Assembly (NCBI RefSeq): GCF_007035645.1
Contig: NZ_AP019632.1
Coordinates: forward strand, 1,860,001 to 1,924,000
Direction: 5' to 3'
From: Enterobacter asburiae
Lineage (GTDB): Bacteria; Pseudomonadota; Gammaproteobacteria; Enterobacterales; Enterobacteriaceae
Length of the DNA: 64,000 nucleotides
The notes below the pieces were generated by a model. That model was not told the origin of the DNA and did no database searches. It saw only the letters and a list, made by a program, of their open reading frames with translations. The translations under genes and the position numbers were made by a program. This document shows, piece after piece, positions 58,313-64,000 of the stretch; position 1 is the stretch's first letter; each line of letters begins with the position of its first letter.

Positions 58313-59725
58313 ATGGCTGTATCGTCCCGCATTCGTTTGCTGTTATTACTCTCCCTTGTTACGGTCGGAGCCGTTCACGGTGCGCCGAATTCCTTTATCC
58401 AGCAGGCGCAAAATCCCTTTGATAATAACGGGGATAGTTTGCCCGACCTCGGCATGGCGGCGCCAACGGGCGAGGGGGAAAAACACCTGGCCGAAATGGC
58501 GAAAGCCTTCGGTGAAGCCAGCATGACCGACAACGGCCTGACAACGGGCGAGCAGGCGCGTCAGTTTGCGTTTGGCCAGGTGCGCGACGCGGTGAGCGGC
58601 GAAGTGAACCAGCAGATTGAGTCCTGGCTTTCGCCCTGGGGGAACGCCAGCGTGAACCTACTGGTGGATAACGATGGCAAATTTAACGGCAGCAGCGGGA
58701 GCTGGTTTATCCCCTGGAACGATAACAACCGTTACCTGAGCTGGAGCCAGCTTGGCCTGACCCAGCAGGCGGATGGCCTGGTCAGTAACGCCGGAATAGG
58801 CCAGCGCTGGGTCGCCGGGAAATGGCTGCTGGGTTACAACACCTTTTACGATAACCTCCTGGATGAAAACCTGCAGCGTGCCGGGCTGGGCGCGGAAGCG
58901 TGGGGGGAAAATCTGCGCCTGTCAGCCAACTATTATCAGCCCTTTGCCGGCTGGCGCGAGCGCTCCGACGTCCAGGAGCAGCGCATGGCGCGCGGCTATG
59001 ACGTCACCGCTAAAGCCTGGCTGCCGTGGTTCCATCATCTCAATACCAGCGTGAGCTTCGAGCAATACTTCGGCGATAACGTCGATCTCTTCAACAGCGG
59101 AACGGGCTATCACAATCCGGTGGCGGTGAATCTGGGGCTTAACTATACCCCCGTGCCGCTGGTCACCCTGACCGCCGCGCACAAGCAGGGCGAAAGTGGC
59201 GCGAGCCAGAATAACCTCGGGCTGAAGCTCAACTATCGCTTTGGCGTGCCGCTGGTGAAGCAGCTTTCCGCCGGTGAAGTCGCCGCCACGCGCTCCCTGC
59301 GCGGAAGCCGCTACGACTCGCCGGAGCGCAATAGCCTGCCGGTGATGGAGTTCCGCCAGCGTAAAACGCTGTCCGTCTGGCTGGCGACGCCGCCGTGGGA
59401 TCTGAAAGGGGGCGAGACCGTTATGCTGAAGCTTCAGGTTCGCAGCGCGCACGGCATTCGTGAGATCCACTGGCAGGGGGATACGCAGGCGCTGAGCCTG
59501 ACGTCGCCGGCCAAAAGCAAAAGCAACAGCAGCGACGGCTGGAGTGTGATTATGCCTGCCTGGGATGACAGTGAAGGGGCGACAAACCGCTGGCACCTGT
59601 CGGCAGTGGTGGAAGATGAGAAAGGCCAGCGCGTCTCGTCCAATGAGATCGTGCTGACCGTCGTGCAGCCGCTGGTCGCATTACCGGACAACGACCCGCG
59701 CTGGAAGCTTCTGCCGGAGGAGTAA
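58313..59725 (+). CDS. ychP: Inverse-autotransporter-like outer-membrane protein YchP
   Basis: A 470-residue protein like E. coli YchP/YchO. A signal peptide (ending near VHGAPN) precedes an intimin/invasin-type beta-barrel (about 90-320, with WFIPWNDNNRYLSWSQLG and GLGAEAWGENLRLSANYY), followed by one Ig-like C-terminal domain (about 345-460). It may aid adhesion. ATG 58313 is chosen although no strong ribosome-binding site is seen; a preceding TTG is possible. Its stop converges on narL. Confidence 0.9.
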   Translation: MAVSSRIRLLLLLSLVTVGAVHGAPNSFIQQAQNPFDNNGDSLPDLGMAAPTGEGEKHLAEMAKAFGEASMTDNGLTTGEQARQFAFGQVRDAVSGEVNQQIESWLSPWGNASVNLLVDNDGKFNGSSGSWFIPWNDNNRYLSWSQLGLTQQADGLVSNAGIGQRWVAGKWLLGYNTFYDNLLDENLQRAGLGAEAWGENLRLSANYYQPFAGWRERSDVQEQRMARGYDVTAKAWLPWFHHLNTSVSFEQYFGDNVDLFNSGTGYHNPVAVNLGLNYTPVPLVTLTAAHKQGESGASQNNLGLKLNYRFGVPLVKQLSAGEVAATRSLRGSRYDSPERNSLPVMEFRQRKTLSVWLATPPWDLKGGETVMLKLQVRSAHGIREIHWQGDTQALSLTSPAKSKSNSSDGWSVIMPAWDDSEGATNRWHLSAVVEDEKGQRVSSNEIVLTVVQPLVALPDNDPRWKLLPEE

Positions 59726-59728
59726 TCC

Positions 59729-60379
59729 TTAAAAAATGCGTTCCTGATGCACCCACACCGCGGCTTCAACGCGGGATTTGAGCTTCATTTTCTTCAGCAT
59801 ATGCTTCACGTGCACTTTGACCGTGCTTTCGGTGATGTCCAGGCGGCGGGCGATCATTTTGTTCGGCAGCCCCTGGGCAATGAGTTTGAGAATATCGCGC
59901 TCGCGCGGGGTTAACTGGCTGACGTCGCGGTCAGAGGTGGCGCGATTGGCGCGCAGGCTGGCGGCCAGCACCGGCGTTAAGGCTTCGCTGAGAACCATCT
60001 CGCCCGCCGCGGCCTGCTGCAGCGCCTTAAGCAAGTCTTCCGGCTCCATATCCTTGAGCAGATAACCATCCGCCCCGCGCTTCAGCGCCGTGACCACATC
60101 CTCTTCATGGTTCGACACGCTAAAGACGACGATGCGTCCGGAAAGCGATTTTTCCCGCAGCTTGTCGAGGGTTTCCAGACCGTTCATGCCGGGCATATTC
60201 AGATCGAGCAGGATCAGATCGGGATCGAGGGATTCGGCAAGCTCAATGCCCTGTTCACCGTTGCTGGCTTCGCCAACCACGGTGATATCGGGCGCCATGC
60301 TGACCAGCTGTTTCACGCCAGTACGCAGCATCGGATGGTCGTCGATCAGCAGGATGGATGCCGGTTCCTGATTAGTCAT
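59729..60379 (-). CDS. narL: Nitrate/nitrite response regulator NarL
   Basis: NarL is the DNA-binding partner of NarX. The 216-residue protein has a receiver domain with acidic pocket residues (LIDDH) and phospho-acceptor Asp59 in [10 protein letters not shown], and a C-terminal LuxR-type helix-turn-helix ([19 protein letters not shown]). The start at 60379 gives exactly the E. coli length; the frame is open further upstream inside narX. It overlaps narX by 8 bases. Confidence 0.97.
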   Translation of the reverse strand: MTNQEPASILLIDDHPMLRTGVKQLVSMAPDITVVGEASNGEQGIELAESLDPDLILLDLNMPGMNGLETLDKLREKSLSGRIVVFSVSNHEEDVVTALKRGADGYLLKDMEPEDLLKALQQAAAGEMVLSEALTPVLAASLRANRATSDRDVSQLTPRERDILKLIAQGLPNKMIARRLDITESTVKVHVKHMLKKMKLKSRVEAAVWVHQERIF

Positions 60380-62168
60380 GGGTTTCTCCTTGAGCAGTTG
60401 TAAGCGGTTTCTCGGGAATAAAGGTGACGACAACTTCCGTGCCACCCGTCTCTCTCCGGCGAACCTGGCAATCACCGCGCAGGCTTTGGGCGCGGTCTCG
60501 CATAATAATTAAACCATAGTGGTTAGTGCGTTCGGCATTTTCCGGCACGCCGCGGCCGTTGTCGTGAACCGTGAGCTTCACCTGATTGCTGTGCTGGCTG
60601 ACGGTGACCGTTACCGCCGTCGCGCCGGAATGCTTGAGCACGTTGCTCAGCGCTTCACGGGCGATCTGCAGTACATGTATGGCCTGGTGGGAGGGGACAA
60701 ACCGCGGCGGCAGCTGGTAGTCCAGCTTCACCGGGAACCCCAGTCGGGCGCTAAATTCGTGACAGCTGGACTCCAGCGCCGGACGCAGGCCCGGCTCGGT
60801 CAGCTGCAGACGGAAGGTGGTCAGCAGCTCGCGAAGCTGTATCCAGGAGGTGTTCAGCTCGTTGCGGATCTGGCTGAGCAGCTGCTTGTTGCTTTCGGGC
60901 ATCTCCGCATCCTGCATCTGCAGGCAGCTCACCTGCATTTTCATACAGGAGAGCGACTGGGCGATCGAGTCGTGAAGCTCGCGGGCGATGGTCGCGCGCT
61001 CTTCCATGACGATCAGCTGCTGCTGCTTTTCCTGATGTCTGTCGAGCGCCAGCGTGGCCGTTAGCTGTTCGACCAGCGTATCGACCAGCTGCTGCTGGTC
61101 GTGGCTCAGGTGACGCCCGGCTGGCAGCGTTGCCAGCAGAATACCGTACTGGGTGTGGCTGTCGGTCAGGCGCCACTTCAGGGTGGTGCCGCCGGACGTC
61201 AGCGGCGGCAGGCCGCGAGGGCAAAGATGGCAGCCTTTGTCATCGCAGGACATATCCGACTGACAGGTAAATTCCTGATGGTTATCTTCGTCTTCCACGT
61301 CGTAGACGCGCAGCTCAAGGTCGTGAAGGAGGGTTAGATTTTGCAGGCCGTTCAGCACCGGAGAGAGGCGTTCGCATAGCGGCACCTGCATGTGCAGACG
61401 ACGGTTGGCCTGCCACAGGAAGGAGAGGATCTCGTTTTTCTGCTCCAGTCCGGCCGTTTTTTCCTGAACGCGCTGTTCCAGCACCGCGTAGCTCTCGGAG
61501 AGCTCTGCAGACATGGTGTTGAGCGCCTGACCGAGCATGGCCATCTCGTTGCGCCCGCTGATGTGCGTGCGCTGGGTAAAATCGCGTGCGGTGACCGCGC
61601 GGGCCATTGCCAGCAGCTGTTTCCACGGGTTTAGCAGCCGCGCACGGAGCCAGACGATAGTGAAGATCAGCAGCAGCCCCATAAACAGCGCCATGGCGCG
61701 GTGCACCATCACCACCCGGTCGATGCGTAATTCGGTGGTTTGGTCGAAAGAGGAGACCAGCGCATCAATGCGTGAGACGAACCCCGCCACGTCCTGCGCA
61801 ACGGTTTCCGTGCTGCGCGCCTGTTTCAGCCCGGGCTCCAGCTGGGTGTGCCAGTAGCCCTGAAGGGCTTTAAGCTGATATTGCTGACCGGCGCGGATGG
61901 CGGCGTTTTCCAGTTCGGGGCTGAAGACCGTGCGCTCCATTTCATCAATCAGAGGCCGATCGTCCTGCGTCAGGGGAACCGACGCCAGCAGGCGATAACT
62001 CTGCATGCGTAGCGAGCCTGCCTCGTTGATGGCATGCGCATTACCCTGTACGCCCTGTACCAGCCAGCCGGAGATCGCCATGCCGGTCACGCCGATGGCG
62101 GTGGACAGCAAAACAATCAGAGCGAGCTGATTCACGAGCGTCAGCGGAGATAAACATCTTTTTAACAT
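60372..62168 (-). CDS. narX: Nitrate/nitrite sensor histidine kinase NarX
   Basis: A 598-residue membrane sensor kinase matching E. coli NarX in length. Two TM helices (about 15-37 and 152-174) frame the periplasmic nitrate-binding region with its P-box ([15 protein letters not shown]). A HAMP linker and a Cys cluster (CDDKGCHLC) follow, then the HPK7-type H-box [13 protein letters not shown] and a C-terminal ATPase domain. It diverges from narK. Confidence 0.97.
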   Translation of the reverse strand: MLKRCLSPLTLVNQLALIVLLSTAIGVTGMAISGWLVQGVQGNAHAINEAGSLRMQSYRLLASVPLTQDDRPLIDEMERTVFSPELENAAIRAGQQYQLKALQGYWHTQLEPGLKQARSTETVAQDVAGFVSRIDALVSSFDQTTELRIDRVVMVHRAMALFMGLLLIFTIVWLRARLLNPWKQLLAMARAVTARDFTQRTHISGRNEMAMLGQALNTMSAELSESYAVLEQRVQEKTAGLEQKNEILSFLWQANRRLHMQVPLCERLSPVLNGLQNLTLLHDLELRVYDVEDEDNHQEFTCQSDMSCDDKGCHLCPRGLPPLTSGGTTLKWRLTDSHTQYGILLATLPAGRHLSHDQQQLVDTLVEQLTATLALDRHQEKQQQLIVMEERATIARELHDSIAQSLSCMKMQVSCLQMQDAEMPESNKQLLSQIRNELNTSWIQLRELLTTFRLQLTEPGLRPALESSCHEFSARLGFPVKLDYQLPPRFVPSHQAIHVLQIAREALSNVLKHSGATAVTVTVSQHSNQVKLTVHDNGRGVPENAERTNHYGLIIMRDRAQSLRGDCQVRRRETGGTEVVVTFIPEKPLTTAQGETHD

Positions 62169-62236
62169 AGAGGTGGCGTGCTCCTGACGTGGCCTGCTTG
62201 CAGGAATGGCGCTATTCTGGTGCATACCCTGGAGTA

Positions 62237-62263
62237 TACCCATACCAATAAAGGATTACCCCT
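62237..62263. promoter_or_regulatory. Cluster of NarL heptamers upstream of narK
   Basis: Three matches to the TACYNMT heptamer lie on the plus strand: TACCCAT (62237), TACCAAT (62243) and TACCCCT (62257), with a near match just upstream (TACCCTG). They lie about 190-215 bases before the predicted narK start point. NarL activation of narK from distant sites is known in E. coli. Confidence 0.6.
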
Positions 62264-62405
62264 AAATTGCCAACGGAGTAGGGGGAAGGAGGTGGGGGTA
62301 GTCTGGAACCGTCAGTGCCGTGAAAAACCACGTCTTTTTTACCGAATTAGCCTACTCACTAAGGGTGAGGCCTTATTTTACGCCGCAAATTCTCCCACTT
62401 TTCCT

Positions 62406-62446
62406 TTGATTTATATCAACTTACCGCCGCCCTAAAGCCCTAATGT
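62406..62446 (+). promoter_or_regulatory. FNR-dependent narK promoter
   Basis: TTGATTTATATCAA (62406-62419) is a perfect FNR box. Its centre is about 41 bases before the start point predicted from the TAATGT -10 element at 62441-62446, the standard class II geometry. Anaerobic induction of narK is therefore expected. Confidence 0.85.
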
Positions 62447-62477
62447 TTGCAGCATCATTCGAGAATCAGAGGTGTCT

Positions 62478-63875
62478 ATGAGTCACTCATCCGCTCCCGA
62501 AAGGGAAAATGGTGCCGTTATTACAGACTGGCGTCCAGAGGATCCGGCGTTCTGGCAACAGCGCGGCCATCGTGTAGCCAGCCGGAATCTGTGGATTTCC
62601 GTGCCGTGTTTGTTATTAGCGTTTTGCGTATGGATGTTGTTTAGCGCGGTGGCGGTAAATCTGCCGAAAGTGGGTTTTACGTTTACGACCGATCAGCTGT
62701 TCATGCTGACCGCGCTGCCGTCGCTGTCAGGCGCGCTGCTGCGTGTGCCTTACGCGTTTATGGTGCCGGTGTTTGGCGGTCGTCGCTGGACGGCGTTCAG
62801 TACGGGCATCATGATCGTCCCCTGCGTCTGGCTCGGCTTCGCGGTGCAGGATACCTCTACGCCGTTCAGCGTGTTCGTGATTATTTCCCTGCTGTGCGGT
62901 TTTGCGGGTGCGAACTTCGCCTCCAGCATGGCGAACATCAGCTTCTTCTTCCCGAAAGCGAAGCAGGGCGGTGCGCTGGGCATTAACGGCGGCCTGGGGA
63001 ATATGGGCGTCAGCGTGATGCAGCTGATTGCCCCGCTGGCGATCTCTGTTTCTATTTTCGCGGCCTTTGGCGGCGGTGGCGTTGAGCAGGCGGATGGTTC
63101 TTCCCTCTATCTGCAGAACGCCGCCTGGATCTGGGTACCTTTCCTGGTGGTCTTCACCCTCGCAGCCTGGTTCTTTATGAATGACCTGTCCGCGTCGAAG
63201 GCGTCGCTGAGCGAACAGCTGCCGGTGCTGAAGCGTGGACACCTCTGGGTGATGGCGCTGCTGTATCTGGCCACCTTCGGTTCGTTTATCGGCTTCTCTG
63301 CGGGCTTCGCGATGCTGTCGAAAACGCAGTTCCCGGAGATTCAGATCCTGCACTTTGCCTTCTTCGGGCCGTTTATCGGTGCCCTGGCGCGTTCGCTGGG
63401 CGGCATGGTCTCTGACCGTCTCGGCGGTACCCGCGTGACGCTGGTGAACTTCGTCGTGATGGCGGTCTTCTGCGCGCTGCTGTTCCTGACGCTGCCCGTC
63501 GACGGGCAGGGCGGTAACTTCATCGCCTTCTTCGGCGTGTTTATGGTGCTGTTCCTGACGGCCGGGCTGGGGAGCGCGTCTACCTTCCAGATGATCTCCG
63601 TGATCTTCCGTAAGCTGACGATGGATCGGGTGAAGGCGCAGGGCGGTAGCGAAGAGCAGGCCATGCGCGAAGCGGCGACGGATACGGCCGCGGCGCTGGG
63701 CTTTATCTCTGCCATCGGCGCGATTGGCGGCTTCTTTATCCCGAAAGCGTTCGGTATCTCTCTGGACCTGACCGGCTCACCGGCCGGCGCCATGAAAGTC
63801 TTCCTCGTCTTCTATATCGCCTGCGTTGTGATTACGTGGCTGGTATATGGCCGAAATACCAAGAAAAATAAGTAA
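62478..63875 (+). CDS. narK: Nitrate/nitrite antiporter NarK
   Basis: NarK exchanges nitrite for nitrate at the inner membrane during nitrate respiration. The 465-residue major-facilitator protein has 12 predicted helices and both nitrate signatures (GFAGANFASSMANISFFFP and GLGSASTFQMISVIF). The start at 62478 (MSHSSAPE) follows AGAGG and matches E. coli; two extra residues would come from 62472. A strong terminator follows, and narGHJI probably lies off the right edge. Confidence 0.97.
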   Translation: MSHSSAPERENGAVITDWRPEDPAFWQQRGHRVASRNLWISVPCLLLAFCVWMLFSAVAVNLPKVGFTFTTDQLFMLTALPSLSGALLRVPYAFMVPVFGGRRWTAFSTGIMIVPCVWLGFAVQDTSTPFSVFVIISLLCGFAGANFASSMANISFFFPKAKQGGALGINGGLGNMGVSVMQLIAPLAISVSIFAAFGGGGVEQADGSSLYLQNAAWIWVPFLVVFTLAAWFFMNDLSASKASLSEQLPVLKRGHLWVMALLYLATFGSFIGFSAGFAMLSKTQFPEIQILHFAFFGPFIGALARSLGGMVSDRLGGTRVTLVNFVVMAVFCALLFLTLPVDGQGGNFIAFFGVFMVLFLTAGLGSASTFQMISVIFRKLTMDRVKAQGGSEEQAMREAATDTAAALGFISAIGAIGGFFIPKAFGISLDLTGSPAGAMKVFLVFYIACVVITWLVYGRNTKKNK

Positions 63876-63891
63876 GTGTGATTATCCGTTT

Positions 63892-63918
63892 ACGCGGCCT
63901 TCGGGCCGCGTTTTTTTT
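63892..63918 (+). terminator. Terminator of narK
   Basis: ACGCGGCC pairs with GGCCGCGT around TTCG-like bases, followed by eight T. The last 82 bases of the window after it contain no gene I can support and are probably the upstream region of the next operon. Confidence 0.9.
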
Positions 63919-64000
63919 AGCCTGAATAATAGTTACAACATACTTACGGCTTTTACGGCAGACGCCTGCGGTGACACTGCGATCGCCATCGCTTTGCAGG

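Overview
The window is chromosomal DNA from an Enterobacteriaceae member, most likely an Enterobacter of the cloacae complex. Coding density is high, the core genes are GC-rich, and the housekeeping proteins are close to their E. coli counterparts. The right part keeps the E. coli order pth-ychH-dauA-prs-ispE-lolB-hemA-prfA-prmC-sirB2-sirB1-kdsA-chaA-chaB-chaC-ychN-ychP-narL-narX-narK. A large type VI secretion (T6SS) locus ends against ychF, and a nitrate-assimilation operon is inserted between ychN and ychP. The genus is inferred from this synteny, not from a marker gene.

Bases 1-16805 hold T6SS structural and regulatory genes: tssC (cut by the left edge), hcp, tagH, a PP2C phosphatase, a secreted protein of unknown role, tagJ, tssE, tssF, tssG, clpV and a membrane Ser/Thr kinase. 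tssB, tssK, tssL, tssM, tssJ and tssA are not in the window. Low-GC islands interrupt the structural genes. One (1400-2102) has a small membrane protein and a Tai4-like immunity protein without its amidase. Another (2832-4757) has a lipoprotein and a probable pore-forming effector with an overlapping membrane-protein partner.

Bases 16871-28559 are the effector end of the locus. A VgrG carries a C-terminal HExxH metallopeptidase domain and is followed by three small exported proteins. An EagR chaperone then precedes a PAAR/Rhs protein whose tip looks like a GIY-YIG nuclease, followed by an overlapping Imm26-type gene. Beyond these lies a graveyard of displaced Rhs modules: three orphan immunity genes (DUF6386-like, SUKH and ComJ-like), a decayed rhs core fragment, a probable toxin tail, three related terminators, and a decayed copy of the 3' end of ychF whose intact copy lies about 1.7 kb further on. 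This suggests repeated module exchange at the Rhs/ychF boundary.

Bases 28636-44605 are core genome: translation (ychF, pth, prfA, prmC), nucleotide precursor (prs), isoprenoid (ispE), lipoprotein sorting (lolB), haem (hemA), LPS (kdsA), cation transport (chaA) and glutathione breakdown (chaC). A MerR/TipAS-type regulator with a clear operator sits between ychH and dauA. A DUF1883-like gene and a chemoreceptor sit between chaC and ychN.

Bases 47404-63918 combine nitrate assimilation and nitrate respiration. NasR (NIT plus ANTAR domains) precedes a sigma-54 promoter and a leader RNA with two AxxGxx hexaloop hairpins overlapping a terminator. The operon encodes a nitrate ABC transporter (NasFED), one continuous NasC-NirB-NirD-like polypeptide, and the nitrate reductase NasA. 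ychP, narL-narX and narK follow. The narK promoter region has a perfect FNR site and NarL heptamers. No tRNA, rRNA, CRISPR array or insertion sequence was recognised.
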